Position numbers and translations under genes: made by a program. A DNA stretch of 55,066 nucleotides from Clostridia bacterium (GTDB lineage: Bacteria > Bacillota > Clostridia > Christensenellales > Aristaeellaceae): positions 1-55,066 of the forward strand of contig JAFWWK010000067.1 of NCBI GenBank assembly GCA_017523615.1, written 5' to 3'. Numbering within the stretch: position 1 is the stretch's first letter; every line of letters begins with the position of its first letter. This document shows positions 26,751 to 39,689 of this stretch, in pieces. The notes below the pieces were generated by a model. The model saw only the letters and a list, made by a program, of their open reading frames with translations. It did no database searches and was not told the origin of the DNA.

Positions 26751-28442
26751 TCACTTTTGCCCCACAGTCTCCACAAAAGCAGCGGAAACAAAGCCTTCGG
26801 CGTCATCCGTGCATACGCGAAGCCAACCGTCCCCGGTTTCCTCCAGGACGCACAGGACCTGCCCGTAATACAGCTGCCTGAGTACAGGCGCGTTCATCGA
26901 CGGGGCGGACCTGAGGTTCAGATAGGAATTTTCACCGATATTCGTGACCTCTGCAAGATACAAAGCCCGGGCAGAGGTCTTTTCTACAGGCATCAGCGTG
27001 GGTCTTGGCGTCGGCGTGGCGGCCGGTCCCGGGGTCGCGAGGAATACGGCACTGACAGGCGAAGGAAGGACATACCCGGCAAAAGAAGATCTTCGGAAGG
27101 AAGCGCCGGGATAATAGAAAGCCAGGATACTTTCCCAGTTCATCCCGTATTCCTGGGCCATCCATTGCGCTCCCCGCTGGCTCATGCCGACCCCGTGACC
27201 GAATCGGCGGGCTTCGATCCAGAAAGCGTCCTCCGTCTCCCTGACCGTAACGATCTCATTGTTTGAGCCCATGTTGATGTCCAATTGGCCCAGGGATTCC
27301 ACCGTCGGGAAAACGGGGATCTTTACCGAGACCGTACGGGTGGCCACGGAGTAGCCGCCCATGGGCGCCGCGCCGTCAAAATACACTTCCTCCTCACCGT
27401 CGTCGCTGGTCGATCCTTCGTAGGTGACCAGGACACTGAACAGGAGGTTTGTAGATACCATGGAGCCCGGATACATGGGATCCGCCGGCACGCAGGAAAG
27501 GATGACCAGATCATCCGATTCGATACCGGTATTTTCAGGTCCGAAGACCGCCCTGACGGCATCGGTGAGCACAGTCTCCAGAACGCCGAACCCAAGCGAG
27601 ACGGTTTTGCCAAGGCGGAAGGACCGCACGGTCCCGGCAGGATTCGCAAGATCATAGGGATCCGGCCTGACGGGAAGGTATTCCTGGTCTCCGCCGCCCC
27701 AGACATGCGAAGCGGACTCCGTCTGCCCGCCGTTGCTGGCGCTGTAGTAACATTGCAGCAGTTTCCCGCTTTTGTCGTATCCGCAGATCCCCTCCGTAGC
27801 GCGAATAGCTTCCAGCGATCGGGTGTTCTGCGGCTGGATCCCGTAATATGCCTGGTCGTTGGTATTGTCGACCACGTCATAGTCAATGTTGGAAGCTGCC
27901 TTTTTATTCAGGGCATAGGTGCGGGAACAAATGGCCTGGACCTTCAGGGCTTCCGCGGGATAAGAGTCGCTCATTTCATACGGGACCACGCCCCACAGGT
28001 ATTCTTCGACGGGAGTGTGCAGTATGGCCCGCAGCTGCCCGTCCTTCAGAGTCATGGACAGATCTCCGGGGTGAAGATAATACTCCCCGTTCAGCCGCAG
28101 GCCGTTTTCAAGTCCGGCGGTCTCATCGGGGAGGCAATGTCGCACCAGCAGAAGCGAATTGCCGCAGTCCATCGCCATCCCTTCATAATAAACCACGATA
28201 CGTCCGGTTGAAGATGAAACGACAAGCCGGCTTCCCCGCTGGAAGGACAATCCGTTCAGCGTATAGCTGCCGTCAAGCGAAATATCCAATCGGTCTGTCA
28301 GTTTCAGTCGGGTCAGCAGCACGCGGATAACATTATCCGCGGTCTTTCCGCCTGCGCAGGAGCAAACGGGAAATACGGCTGTCATAAAAAGGATCAGGAG
28401 CGCCAGAAAAACAGCAGGACCCGCCGGACGTTTCTTTTTCAT
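26751..28442 (-). CDS. SpoIID/LytB-domain exported protein with C-terminal SH3 domain
   Basis: A 563-residue exported protein. It has an N-terminal hydrophobic segment (~13-30, ending VCSCAGG, possibly a lipoprotein site). The SpoIID/LytB region has the signature VVPYEMSDSYPAEALKVQA and later ICSRTYAL. A second signature, FGHGVGMSQRGAQWMA, comes near residue 420. A Pro/Thr linker (ATPGPAATPTPRPT) leads to a bacterial SH3 domain (~495-560). SpoIID cleaves glycan strands after stem peptides are removed, and LytB-like proteins enhance amidases. It could be the sporulation protein or a vegetative paralogue; the SH3 tail argues for a paralogue. ATG 28442 is preferred, with AAAGGA upstream. Confidence 0.85.
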   Translation of the reverse strand: MKKKRPAGPAVFLALLILFMTAVFPVCSCAGGKTADNVIRVLLTRLKLTDRLDISLDGSYTLNGLSFQRGSRLVVSSSTGRIVVYYEGMAMDCGNSLLLVRHCLPDETAGLENGLRLNGEYYLHPGDLSMTLKDGQLRAILHTPVEEYLWGVVPYEMSDSYPAEALKVQAICSRTYALNKKAASNIDYDVVDNTNDQAYYGIQPQNTRSLEAIRATEGICGYDKSGKLLQCYYSASNGGQTESASHVWGGGDQEYLPVRPDPYDLANPAGTVRSFRLGKTVSLGFGVLETVLTDAVRAVFGPENTGIESDDLVILSCVPADPMYPGSMVSTNLLFSVLVTYEGSTSDDGEEEVYFDGAAPMGGYSVATRTVSVKIPVFPTVESLGQLDINMGSNNEIVTVRETEDAFWIEARRFGHGVGMSQRGAQWMAQEYGMNWESILAFYYPGASFRRSSFAGYVLPSPVSAVFLATPGPAATPTPRPTLMPVEKTSARALYLAEVTNIGENSYLNLRSAPSMNAPVLRQLYYGQVLCVLEETGDGWLRVCTDDAEGFVSAAFVETVGQK

Positions 28443-28516
28443 GGAAGAAAATCCTTTCTGCCGCATTCCGCGATAATCATGGCCTCCAAACAGAAAACGG
28501 CGAAAAACAAATGCGA

Positions 28517-29407
28517 TCAGGCTTCTTCGTCTCCCGCAGGGCGGTGGATCCTCAGTGCGCCCGGCAGTATGCTCACTTCCGCTTTCTCCATTTCCAGGAT
28601 CTCGCCATCTACATTGACGAACATGCCAGGCGCCCTAAAAACAACGCTTTTTGCCCGAAGGCTGAAGGTTTCAGGAAAGTCAAGGATCTTTCCTTTCATC
28701 AGTCCGAGAAGCCTGAGGGGCAGTTTCGACTTCTTTATCCTTCGGACACCCGAAACGTCAAACAGACCATCGTACGGGATCGCCTTTGGGGCAATGGGGA
28801 TACCGCCGCCGATGATCTTCCCGAGCGCCACAGAAAAGACCGTCAGCTCTTCTTCCAATTCCGTACCTGAGTCTGTTTTCAGTGTGACCCGATAGGTCTT
28901 GTAATGTATCAGCGCTGACAGGACACCCAACAGATACGGAAGCAGTCCGTTCATGTGCTTCCTGTAGCCCTCGCTCCTGCGCAGCACATCGACATCGAAC
29001 CCGGTGCCTATTTCATTGACAAAGATCCTGCCGTTGATCATCCCCGCATCGGTTCTGCGGGCGGGTTCCCTCATGAAAACCTCCAGCGCCTTCATCGGAT
29101 CAAGGGGGATCTTCAGCGTTTTGCAGTAATCGTTCCCGGTCCCTGTCGGGATGATCGCCATGGCCGCATCCTTGCCGGCAAGGGCTCCGGCGATCTCTGA
29201 CACAGTGCCGTCCCCTCCCATGGCGATGACCGTATCGCAACCGTTCCCGACGGCTTCCGCCGTGAGAGAGGATGCGCGTCCCGGACCATCGGAGTATATC
29301 ACCTGATAGTCCAGGCCCCGCTGAGAAAGAATCCTGCCGACTTCCCCGCAGATCCTCCTGGTTTTTTCAGCGTTTCCGCTTACGGGATTGCAGATGATCG
29401 CTATCAT
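28517..29407 (-). CDS. Diacylglycerol kinase family lipid kinase (YegS/DgkB type)
   Basis: A 296-residue soluble lipid kinase. Nucleotide-binding motifs are ICNPVSGNAEK, AMGGDGTVSEIA and IPTGTGNDYCKTL; a C-terminal NVDGEILEME motif completes the family pattern. Such enzymes phosphorylate diacylglycerol from lipoteichoic acid or phospholipid turnover; the substrate cannot be fixed from sequence. It diverges from upp across a ~200 nt region. Confidence 0.9.
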   Translation of the reverse strand: MIAIICNPVSGNAEKTRRICGEVGRILSQRGLDYQVIYSDGPGRASSLTAEAVGNGCDTVIAMGGDGTVSEIAGALAGKDAAMAIIPTGTGNDYCKTLKIPLDPMKALEVFMREPARRTDAGMINGRIFVNEIGTGFDVDVLRRSEGYRKHMNGLLPYLLGVLSALIHYKTYRVTLKTDSGTELEEELTVFSVALGKIIGGGIPIAPKAIPYDGLFDVSGVRRIKKSKLPLRLLGLMKGKILDFPETFSLRAKSVVFRAPGMFVNVDGEILEMEKAEVSILPGALRIHRPAGDEEA

Positions 29408-29526
29408 TGTTTTTCACTTTCCTTCCCGCCCAGACCGGCCCTGAGTCTGAGCGCTTCTGCAGCCGCTTTCATCATCCCGGTTTTTCACGATTTTCACGCC
29501 TCCAGCCGGTGACCGGGATTTTATCG

Positions 29527-29555
29527 TTGTATTGGACGCAAAAATATATTATAAT
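29527..29555 (+). promoter_or_regulatory. Promoter of the upp-atp operon
   Basis: TTGTAT (29527-29532), 17-nt spacer, perfect TATAAT (29550-29555), about 50 nt before upp. Confidence 0.65.
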
Positions 29556-29581
29556 AATTTGGTTGAATCGTCAATTTTTAG

Positions 29582-30238
<657 letters not shown>

Positions 30239-30339
30239 TCCAAGCCGGGCAATTTCTCCTTGCTTTTTCGTTTGTTAACCGCTAAAATCATACTATTATC
30301 CGGCAATTCAGCCGCCATGACCGGGGGAGGAGGGACGAA

Positions 30340-30795
30340 ATGAAGGCCGATCGGACCGTTCTGAAGGAAACCGGGCGTACGGCCGCCTTCACGTTTCTCC
30401 TGACCCTTGTCATGCACGCGGTTTTCCTGATCGGCTCCTGGTGGGACCTTACCGTCCTCTGGGGCAGCCTGCTCGGGCTCGCCGGCGCGGTGGCAGATTT
30501 TTTCCTGCTGGGACTGGGCGTTCAGAAGGCCGTCTCCAGCGACGAAAAAACCGCGAAGAACATCATCCGCATCAGCCAGCAGGGACGTCTGATGATGCTG
30601 GCGGTCATTCTTGTGATCGCGTTTACCGTCCCTGTGTTCCATAAGCTTGCGGCGATCCTGCCGCTGTTCTTCCAGAAAATCGGGGTCCGGCTCCGCGCGC
30701 TGTTCGATCCGGAGATCAGGAACCCCGGCTCCGGGAATAAGGGTTCTTCCCTGCCGGATATCGAAAGTATCGAAAACGGAGGTGACGCGCCTTGA
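30340..30795 (+). CDS. atpI: ATP synthase subunit I-like membrane protein
   Basis: A 151-residue protein with about four hydrophobic segments (near residues 17-32, 37-60, 85-103 and 104-118) and a hydrophilic tail. It has the size, position and topology of AtpI, which assists assembly of the c-ring or ion supply to the ATP synthase. AtpI proteins diverge strongly, so the call rests mainly on context. GGAGGAGGG precedes the ATG. The stop overlaps the atpB TTG start. Confidence 0.75.
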   Translation: MKADRTVLKETGRTAAFTFLLTLVMHAVFLIGSWWDLTVLWGSLLGLAGAVADFFLLGLGVQKAVSSDEKTAKNIIRISQQGRLMMLAVILVIAFTVPVFHKLAAILPLFFQKIGVRLRALFDPEIRNPGSGNKGSSLPDIESIENGGDAP

Positions 30796-31703
30796 ATGCC
30801 CGCAGCCGACGTTTCAGGGCGGTGGATTTTTTATATCTGTGTATGATGATCCTTCCGCTTCTGGCAGCGATGGCGCTGAAGGTATGCTTCAGCGTTTCCG
30901 GAGAAGGCGTCCAGATCGCCGGGGCACAGATTTATTTCACCGTCCCGATGCCTCTGATGGACATGCCGTTCACGGAAGCCCAAGTCAATTCATGGATGGT
31001 GATCATCTCCGTCTGGGGCCTGTGCCTGTTTTTAACGCACGGCCTCAAGGTAAAGGCGAATACAAAGCGCCAGCACCTTGCCGAGTGGTGTGTCGCCATG
31101 TGTAAAAAACTCGTCAATGAGAATATGGGCGGGTTTTTTGCGGGATATACTCCTTTTATCGGCGCGATCATGGCCATCTCGCTGTTTTCAAGCCTTCTGA
31201 GCCTTCTGGGGCTTTTCGCGCCGACCTCTGACCTGAACGTGGTCGCCGGATGGGCCATTTTGGTGTTTGCCCTGATCACTGCGGCCAAATGCCGCTGCGG
31301 AGCGCTCCTTTATATGAAGTCCTTCTGTGAACCGATCCCGGTGATGCTGCCGATGAATATCATCAGCGAGCTTGCCACGCCGATCTCGATGGCTTTCAGG
31401 CACTACGGGAACGTCATGAGCGGCGCGGTCATCTCGGTTCTGGTCTCCTCAGCGCTGACCTCTCTATCCCGCATGCTCCTGGGCTGGCTGCCCGGTGTGC
31501 TCGGGGATATCCCGTTCCTGAGGGTCGGCATCCCCGCGGTTCTGTCCATTTATTTCGACGTATTCAGCGGCTGTCTGCAGGCGTTCATCTTCGCCATGCT
31601 GACCATGCTGTACGTATCCGGCGGATTCCCGATGGAAGAATACCAGAGGCGCAAGGCCGCCGGCAAACATCGCGCAAAAAAAACAGTCCGTGAGACTGTT
31701 TGA
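30792..31703 (+). CDS. atpB: ATP synthase subunit a
   Basis: Subunit a forms the ion half-channels beside the c-ring. The 303-residue protein has several membrane helices. The essential Arg of the penultimate helix region is in ATPISMAFRHYGNVMSG, a form common in clostridial a subunits. The start is TTG 30792, supported by GGAGGTGA 6 nt upstream and by TTGA overlap with the atpI stop; a nearby ATG is out of frame. Confidence 0.95.
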   Translation: MNARSRRFRAVDFLYLCMMILPLLAAMALKVCFSVSGEGVQIAGAQIYFTVPMPLMDMPFTEAQVNSWMVIISVWGLCLFLTHGLKVKANTKRQHLAEWCVAMCKKLVNENMGGFFAGYTPFIGAIMAISLFSSLLSLLGLFAPTSDLNVVAGWAILVFALITAAKCRCGALLYMKSFCEPIPVMLPMNIISELATPISMAFRHYGNVMSGAVISVLVSSALTSLSRMLLGWLPGVLGDIPFLRVGIPAVLSIYFDVFSGCLQAFIFAMLTMLYVSGGFPMEEYQRRKAAGKHRAKKTVRETV

Positions 31704-31715
31704 ATATGGAGGTAA

Positions 31716-32003
<288 letters not shown>

Positions 32004-32033
32004 ACCGATCGGTCCGTAACCGGAGGGGTCAGA

Positions 32034-32549
32034 ATGCAGTCACTGGATATCATCTCCGTCAATGTTTGGAATATCCTGATATCGCTGGTCAATCTGTACA
32101 TCCTGTACAGGATCGTCAGGCGGTTCCTTTTCAAGCCGGTGCAGAAAGTCCTGGACCAAAGGCAGCAGGAAATCGACGACCAGTATGCCAGAGCTGAAAA
32201 AGCCGAAGCGGACGCCGAAGAAAGCAAAAAAGCCTGGCAGGCCCGGATGGACGCTGCAGGCAGGGAAGCCGACGAACTGCTCCACACCGCTTCAGAAAAC
32301 GCCAGGAGCGCTGGCGACGCGATGATAAAGGACGCCCGGGACAAAGCTGAAGTGATCGTCAGGCAGGCGGAAGAAGCGGCGCGGCTCGAAAGACGGAAAG
32401 CCGAGGAAGGGATCCGATCCGAACTGGCCGGTCTCTCCACGGCGCTGGCGGCCAAGATGATCGGCCGTGAGGTGCGGGAGGCGGATCACCGGGCGATGAT
32501 CGATGAGTTCATCGAGGAACTGGGGGATAGCGGTGAACAAGATCAGTAA
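32034..32549 (+). CDS. atpF: ATP synthase subunit b
   Basis: A 171-residue peripheral-stalk subunit: one N-terminal membrane helix (VNVWNILISLVNLYILYRIV), then a long charged coiled coil with Ala- and Arg/Glu-rich heptads (about 35-140) and the delta-binding C-terminus with AAKMIGREV. It overlaps the atpH start by 17 nt. Confidence 0.95.
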   Translation: MQSLDIISVNVWNILISLVNLYILYRIVRRFLFKPVQKVLDQRQQEIDDQYARAEKAEADAEESKKAWQARMDAAGREADELLHTASENARSAGDAMIKDARDKAEVIVRQAEEAARLERRKAEEGIRSELAGLSTALAAKMIGREVREADHRAMIDEFIEELGDSGEQDQ

Positions 32550-33063
32550 GGAGTATGCCGCGGCTTTGTTTGCGCTTGCCAGGGAAAAAGGCCGGGAAGC
32601 TTCTTTCGGTTCATCCCTTGAAACAGTTCAGAAACTGTTTGAGGAAAACCCCGATTATCAGGAGCTTCTGAATACGCCTGCCATCCCTGCCGGGGAAAAG
32701 GCTCGCCTTGCGGAGAAAGCCTTCGGGAAAACCGTTCCCGAGGAGATCCTATCCGCGATCCAGATCCTGTCGGGAAAAGGATATATCATGGAATTCGGCA
32801 GGATCACCGCGGAGTACGCCGCCCTGCTGGACCAAATGAACAGGATATCCGCCGCGGAAGTCCGAAGCGCCGTTCCCCTGAGCCCGGCGGAAAAGGACAA
32901 GCTCCGGAAAAAGCTTGAAAAACTGACCGGACACAGTGTCGTGATGACTTATACGGAAGATCCTTCGCTGCTTGGCGGAGTCGTGGTGGAGGTCGACGGC
33001 AAGGTGATCGACGGGAGTGTCCGCACGAAACTGCGTCAGGTAAAGGAAGTGATTGGCGGATGA
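32533..33063 (+). CDS. atpH: ATP synthase subunit delta
   Basis: A 176-residue stalk protein. The N-terminal helical domain ([15 protein letters not shown]) binds alpha. The C-terminus carries the family signature [23 protein letters not shown]. The start is GTG 32533 inside the end of atpF, with GGGGAT upstream. The stop overlaps the atpA ATG by 4 nt. Confidence 0.94.
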   Translation: MNKISKEYAAALFALAREKGREASFGSSLETVQKLFEENPDYQELLNTPAIPAGEKARLAEKAFGKTVPEEILSAIQILSGKGYIMEFGRITAEYAALLDQMNRISAAEVRSAVPLSPAEKDKLRKKLEKLTGHSVVMTYTEDPSLLGGVVVEVDGKVIDGSVRTKLRQVKEVIGG

Positions 33064-34553
33064 GCGCAAGCACACAGGAACTGAGCAGCATCATCAAAGA
33101 ACAGATTCGCAATTATTCGTCGCGTCTTGAAATGAAGGAGACCGGCACCGTTGTGCTTGTCGGCGACGGGATCGCCAGCGTATACGGCCTCAGGGAATGC
33201 ATGGCGGGCGAACTGCTCGAATTTGATGACGGATCCACAGGGCTCGCCCAGAACCTTGAAACGGATACCGTCTCCGTTGCCGTTCTGACCGAAGGCAGCG
33301 GCATTCACGAAGGGACGGGGGTCCGCAGGACCGGAAAGGTGCTTTCCGTGCCCGTCGGTGAAGCGCTCCTCGGACGCGTCGTGGACGCACTCGGGCATCC
33401 TATCGACGGCAAAGGCCCGGCAGACACCCTTGAGGAGAGGCCTATCGAATCCGAGGCCCCCGGCATCATCGAGAGGGAACCCGTCCACGTTCCGATGCAG
33501 ACAGGGATCAAGGCCATCGACAGCATGATCCCCATCGGCCGCGGACAGCGCGAACTGATTATCGGCGATCGCCAGACCGGCAAAACGGAGATCGTTATCG
33601 ATACCATCCTGAACCAGCGCACTTCGGATGTCATTTGTATCTATGTCGCCATCGGGCAGAAGAAATCCTCCGTCGCTCAATTGGTCCGCGAACTGGAAAT
33701 GAACGACGCCATGTCCTATACGACGGTGGTGTGCGCTTCCGCCTCCGAATCCTCGCCGCTTCAGTATGTCGCGCCTTATTCCGGATGCGCCATGGCGGAG
33801 TATTTCAGGGCTAAGGGACGGGACGTGCTGATCATTTACGATGATCTGTCCAAGCACGCGGTCGCCTATCGGGCGCTTTCCCTTTTGATCAGGCGTCCGC
33901 CGGGACGCGAGGCGTTCCCCGGAGATGTCTTCTATCTGCATTCCAGGCTCCTTGAGCGCGCCGCCTGCGTGTCTAAGGAGTACGGCGGCGGGTCGATCAC
34001 AGCCCTGCCCTTGATCGAGACCCAGGCAGGCGACGTTTCCGCTTATATCCCCACCAACGTTATCTCGATCACGGACGGGCAGATCTTCCTTGAGACAGAG
34101 CTTTTCCATTCCGGGATCATGCCGGCGATCAACCCCGGAATCTCCGTGAGCCGTGTCGGCGGCAGCGCCCAGCTGAAGGGAATGAAAAAAGTCTCGGGCC
34201 CGCTGAAGCTGTTATATTCCCAATACCGTGAACTGAAGGCGTTCGCCCAATTCGGAAGCGATCTGGACGACGATACCAAAGCCCGCCTGGCCCTGGGGGA
34301 ACGTATCGTGGAGGTCCTCAAACAGCCGCGCCAGCACCCCGTCCGTCCCGGCTGTCAGGTAGCGGTGATTTATGCCGTCACCGAAGGATACCTGAACGAT
34401 GTGCCCGTAAACAAGGTGCAGGAATGGGAAAAGAGGCTTTACCTTTACCTTGAAGAACGCTATACGCCGCTTTTGGAGAGAATAGAACAGGGCTATTTTG
34501 AGGATGAGGACATCGCAGCCCTGAAAGAAGCTGTTGTGGGGATGAAGGGGTAA
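33060..34553 (+). CDS. atpA: ATP synthase subunit alpha
   Basis: The 497-residue non-catalytic nucleotide-binding subunit of F1. The P-loop [10 protein letters not shown] is at about residue 169, and the signature [17 protein letters not shown] appears near 360. The N-terminal helix that binds delta is present. Length is normal. It begins within the atpH stop (ATGA) and is followed by atpG after 3 nt. Confidence 0.98.
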   Translation: MSASTQELSSIIKEQIRNYSSRLEMKETGTVVLVGDGIASVYGLRECMAGELLEFDDGSTGLAQNLETDTVSVAVLTEGSGIHEGTGVRRTGKVLSVPVGEALLGRVVDALGHPIDGKGPADTLEERPIESEAPGIIEREPVHVPMQTGIKAIDSMIPIGRGQRELIIGDRQTGKTEIVIDTILNQRTSDVICIYVAIGQKKSSVAQLVRELEMNDAMSYTTVVCASASESSPLQYVAPYSGCAMAEYFRAKGRDVLIIYDDLSKHAVAYRALSLLIRRPPGREAFPGDVFYLHSRLLERAACVSKEYGGGSITALPLIETQAGDVSAYIPTNVISITDGQIFLETELFHSGIMPAINPGISVSRVGGSAQLKGMKKVSGPLKLLYSQYRELKAFAQFGSDLDDDTKARLALGERIVEVLKQPRQHPVRPGCQVAVIYAVTEGYLNDVPVNKVQEWEKRLYLYLEERYTPLLERIEQGYFEDEDIAALKEAVVGMKG

Positions 34554-34556
34554 ACC

Positions 34557-35363
34557 ATGCCTGACACGAAACAACTGCGCAACCGCATCAGAAGCGTCAA
34601 TTCCACGCTGCACCTGACGCACGCGATGGAGCTGGTCGCTGCCTCAAAAATTAAAAAAGCCTCGGAGAGGATGACGGGAAGCAACGAATACGCGTGCGCG
34701 GCAGCGGAAGCGATGGCTGTCCTCGCAGCATGTCCGGCTTGCGAAAAAAGTCCTTACCTAAGGAGCGGCATGTCGGGAGAGACCCGCCTAATGGTCATTG
34801 CCGGCGACCGGGGCATGGCCGGTGGATACAACGCGAACATCTACCGCCTGGCCAGAGAATACCCCGACGCGAAGATCATCCCCGTTGGGAAAAGGGCGTA
34901 CGAGCGTTTTGGCGGCGATGCTTTTTACGGCGCTGAAGCCTTTTCGACAGCGAACGCGCGCAAGATCGCCGAAAAGCTCTGCGGAGATTTTCTTGAGGGG
35001 GCTTTCGGGCGGTTCGGGATCCTCTATACCCGGTACATCTCCATGATGCAGCAGGAAGCGTCCGTTCGCTGGATCCTTCCCCTTGATAAAAGGGAGGCCC
35101 GTTCCTCCGGGAAGGATATCGTGTTTGAACCCGACGAAGTTTATGTCATGTCTTCCCTGGTGCCTGAATACGTGACAGGCATGATCATGGCATCGGTGCG
35201 GGAAAGCTTCGCTTCCGAAGTGGCGGCGCGGCGGATGGCTATGGATTCCGCGGGGAAGAACGCCAGACAGATGATCGATGATCTGACGATCAAGTACAAT
35301 CGGGCCCGCCAGGGAGCGATCACTCAGGAAATTACCGAGATCGTTGCCGGCAGCGGCAGTTAA
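34557..35363 (+). CDS. atpG: ATP synthase subunit gamma
   Basis: A 268-residue central-stalk subunit. The N-terminal coiled-coil helix is RNRIRSVNSTLHLTHAMELV and the C-terminal helix carries the signature KYNRARQGAITQEITEIVAG. It is slightly shorter than the ~285 residues usual for the family, the middle Rossmann-like part being compact. Confidence 0.95.
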   Translation: MPDTKQLRNRIRSVNSTLHLTHAMELVAASKIKKASERMTGSNEYACAAAEAMAVLAACPACEKSPYLRSGMSGETRLMVIAGDRGMAGGYNANIYRLAREYPDAKIIPVGKRAYERFGGDAFYGAEAFSTANARKIAEKLCGDFLEGAFGRFGILYTRYISMMQQEASVRWILPLDKREARSSGKDIVFEPDEVYVMSSLVPEYVTGMIMASVRESFASEVAARRMAMDSAGKNARQMIDDLTIKYNRARQGAITQEITEIVAGSGS

Positions 35364-37045
<1,682 letters not shown>

Positions 37046-37095
37046 ACCGTGTCCTCCGGTGCTTTGCAAAAAAATAAAAAGGAGATATATCCACT

Positions 37096-38292
37096 ATGAA
37101 AATCCTGATCGTCAACGCCGGTTCTTCCTCCCTTAAGTATCAGCTGATCGACATGGACGACGAAAGCACCCTGGCCAAGGGTCTCGTCGAGCGGATTGGC
37201 ATCGCTGGCAGCCGCCTGGAGCAGAAAGCCAAAGGCGAGAAATACGAGATCAGCCAGCCCCTGAAGGATCACGTCGAAGCCTGCAAACTGATGCTGAGCG
37301 CCCTGACCGACAAGGAGCATGGCGTCGTCAGCAGTATGGATGAGATCGGCGCCGTCGGACACCGCGTGCTGCATGGCGGAATGAAGTTCACCAAATCCGT
37401 GATCATCGACGAAAACGTGATCGAAGCCATCAAGGAAAACATCCCGCTGGGACCGCTTCACAACCCTGCCAACCTGATGGGTATCCGCGCCTGCCAGGAA
37501 GTGATGCCCAACACCCCGATGGTCGCGGTATTTGACACAGCGTTCCACCAGACCATGCCCCCCAAGGCGTTCCTGTACGGTTTGCCCATGGATTACTTTA
37601 ACCGCCTGAAGGTCCGCCGCTATGGATTCCACGGTACCAGCCATCGCTATGTCAGCGCCAGGACCGCCGAATTCCTTGGAAAAAAGCCTGAAGAACTCCG
37701 CCTGATCACGTGCCATTTGGGGAACGGTTCCTCCATTTGCGCCGTTTACCACGGCCACTGCGTTGACACCTCCATGGGTATCACACCGCTGGAAGGCGTC
37801 ATCATGGGCACCCGCTCCGGCGCCATGGATCCAGCCGTGGTCCAGTTCGTCTGCGACAACGACCATATTTCCGCCGATGAGATGCTCGAGATCTGCAACA
37901 AAAAGAGCGGCCTGCTCGGCATCAGCGGTGTTTCCAGCGATATGCGCGATGTGATGAAAGCCGCGGATGAGGGCAACGAACGTGCCAAGATCGCGGTCGA
38001 TATGCTGGTTTACGGCGTCAAGAAATACATCGGCGCCTACGCCGCGGCCATGGGTGGCGTGGACGCGATCGTGTTTACCGCCGGGATCGGTGAAAACAAC
38101 GCCCAGCTCCGTGAAATGATCATGGACGGTATGGATTTCCTCGGCTGCAGGGTCGATCCGGAGAAGAACGCTGTACGCGGAGAAGAAAGGATCATTTCCA
38201 CGGACGACAGCACGGTCAAGATCCTTGTGATCCCCACCAACGAGGAGATCGCCATCGCGAGGGATACTCTGGCCCTGGTGACCGGTAAATAA
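37096..38292 (+). CDS. ackA: Acetate kinase AckA
   Basis: AckA converts acetyl phosphate and ADP to acetate and ATP, the main substrate-level ATP step in acetate-forming anaerobes. The 398-residue protein has NAGSSSLKYQLI, GHRVLHGG, RYGFHGTSHRYV, CHLGNGSSICAV and FTAGIGENNAQLR. AAAGGAG precedes the ATG. No pta gene is adjacent. It follows the ATP synthase operon closely, although a separate promoter could not be identified. Confidence 0.98.
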   Translation: MKILIVNAGSSSLKYQLIDMDDESTLAKGLVERIGIAGSRLEQKAKGEKYEISQPLKDHVEACKLMLSALTDKEHGVVSSMDEIGAVGHRVLHGGMKFTKSVIIDENVIEAIKENIPLGPLHNPANLMGIRACQEVMPNTPMVAVFDTAFHQTMPPKAFLYGLPMDYFNRLKVRRYGFHGTSHRYVSARTAEFLGKKPEELRLITCHLGNGSSICAVYHGHCVDTSMGITPLEGVIMGTRSGAMDPAVVQFVCDNDHISADEMLEICNKKSGLLGISGVSSDMRDVMKAADEGNERAKIAVDMLVYGVKKYIGAYAAAMGGVDAIVFTAGIGENNAQLREMIMDGMDFLGCRVDPEKNAVRGEERIISTDDSTVKILVIPTNEEIAIARDTLALVTGK

Positions 38293-38314
38293 TCCAAAGG
38301 CAGGTAACCTGACA

Positions 38315-38785
38315 ATGCCCGCATTTTTTCATCTGTTCGGCCGCAGGGCCATGTACAGCGACGGGATCATTGATCTGTCGGTGTCTTCGCGGGACGAAAC
38401 AGATGAAAAATGCGGCATTGTTGATTGTTATGCCTTTGATATCCATCCGGCAGGATCACGCAGGTATGCGGGATATATCAGCATCCGTCTTGGGGAAAGT
38501 CCGGAACTGTATTATTTGGGCCACGTCGGATACAGGGTGGAGGAAATGTACCGGGGGGATCATTTTGCCCTGCGGGCCTGCAGACTGCTGGAACCGTTCC
38601 TTGCGGGGCTGCACATACGCAGCCTTGTCATCACGAACGATCCGGACAACCTCGCCTCAAGAAAAACCTGCGAAGCGCTGGGCTGTATTCTGGAACGGAC
38701 GACGCCCGTACCCAAAGCCTACAGGTATATCGTCAGCGGCTCAACCGCCAAATGCCGTTATCTTTGGCTGCCGGAAAGAAAATGA
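38315..38785 (+). CDS. GNAT-family N-acetyltransferase
   Basis: A 156-residue protein with a GNAT fold: the GYISIRLGESPELYYLGHVGY strands, then YRGDHFALRACRLLEPFL (acetyl-CoA pyrophosphate region, with YRGxxxA in place of RGxGxG/A) and a C-terminal TNDPDNLASRKTCEALGC motif. The substrate is unknown. It lies 22 nt after ackA, probably on the same transcript. Confidence 0.75.
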   Translation: MPAFFHLFGRRAMYSDGIIDLSVSSRDETDEKCGIVDCYAFDIHPAGSRRYAGYISIRLGESPELYYLGHVGYRVEEMYRGDHFALRACRLLEPFLAGLHIRSLVITNDPDNLASRKTCEALGCILERTTPVPKAYRYIVSGSTAKCRYLWLPERK

Positions 38786-38876
38786 TCGGACTTTCCGTTA
38801 TTTCGACAGCGCCTATCATCATTAAGAGGGTGTGTTTTACTTCCGCCCGTCTTATTTCAGGAAGGATACCATTTGC

Positions 38877-39653
38877 ATGATCGTGGACGTCAACAGACTT
38901 CAGGTCAAATGTGAACTTCTCGGAAAAGGGGATAATAATATCCTGATGCTCCACGGATGGGGATGCTCATCCGTGCATTTTCGCGAGATCGCCGAAAAAC
39001 TTTCCGGTGAATACCGGGTGCTGATCCCCGATCTCCCGGGTCACGGAATGACAGGACAGCCGAGCGAACCCTGGGGCGTGAATGAATACACGGAATGCGT
39101 TCTCCGGATCCTGGAAAGCACGGGATTCGATCATTGCTGCTTAATAGCCCATTCCTTCGGAGGCAGGATCGCCCTGAAGCTTGCGTCCCTTCATCCGGAA
39201 AGGGTCGACAAAATGATCCTTACCGGCTGTGCCGGCCTGAAAAAACCGAAAACCCCGGAACAGGAAAAACGAGAGCTGGAGTATCGAAGGAAAAAAGAGC
39301 GCCTGGTCCGCATCGGCCGAATACCGCTGTTGAAGCAGTATTCCGCCGTCATGCTGGATGACCTGAGGATGCGTTACGGTTCGGCAGATTACAACGCGCT
39401 GGATCCCGGGATGAGGGAGACCTTCATCAGGATCATCTCAGAAGACCTCAGACCCTGCCTTGGCATGATCCGGTGCCCGGTGCTGCTTGTCTGGGGCAGG
39501 AACGATCAGGAAACGCCGCTCTGGATGGGCGAAACGATGGAGAAGGAGATCCCCGATGCTGGTCTTGTGGTGTTTGATAACGACGATCATTTCGCCTATC
39601 TCCATCAATGGTCAAGATTTACGATCATTGCGGAAAGCTTTTTTAAGTCCTGA
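38877..39653 (+). CDS. Alpha/beta hydrolase
   Basis: A 258-residue alpha/beta-hydrolase: oxyanion region LHGWGCSS, DLPGHG, nucleophile Ser in IAHSFGGRIA, acid Asp in VWGRNDQETP and His in NDDHFAYL. A start at ATG 38877 with AAGGAT upstream fits the family better than an in-frame GTG at 38832. The gene lies directly before murF and ddl genes; a link to wall metabolism is inferred from context only. Confidence 0.85.
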   Translation: MIVDVNRLQVKCELLGKGDNNILMLHGWGCSSVHFREIAEKLSGEYRVLIPDLPGHGMTGQPSEPWGVNEYTECVLRILESTGFDHCCLIAHSFGGRIALKLASLHPERVDKMILTGCAGLKKPKTPEQEKRELEYRRKKERLVRIGRIPLLKQYSAVMLDDLRMRYGSADYNALDPGMRETFIRIISEDLRPCLGMIRCPVLLVWGRNDQETPLWMGETMEKEIPDAGLVVFDNDDHFAYLHQWSRFTIIAESFFKS

Positions 39654-39689
39654 TATATCATCTATTATCGATTAAAGGAGAATACCGGT

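Noticed and set aside
33036-34109. Long minus-strand open frame opposite atpA (and similar ones opposite atpD/ackA, hisD and hisZ)
   Set aside because: These are shadows of strongly biased plus-strand genes with no independent support.
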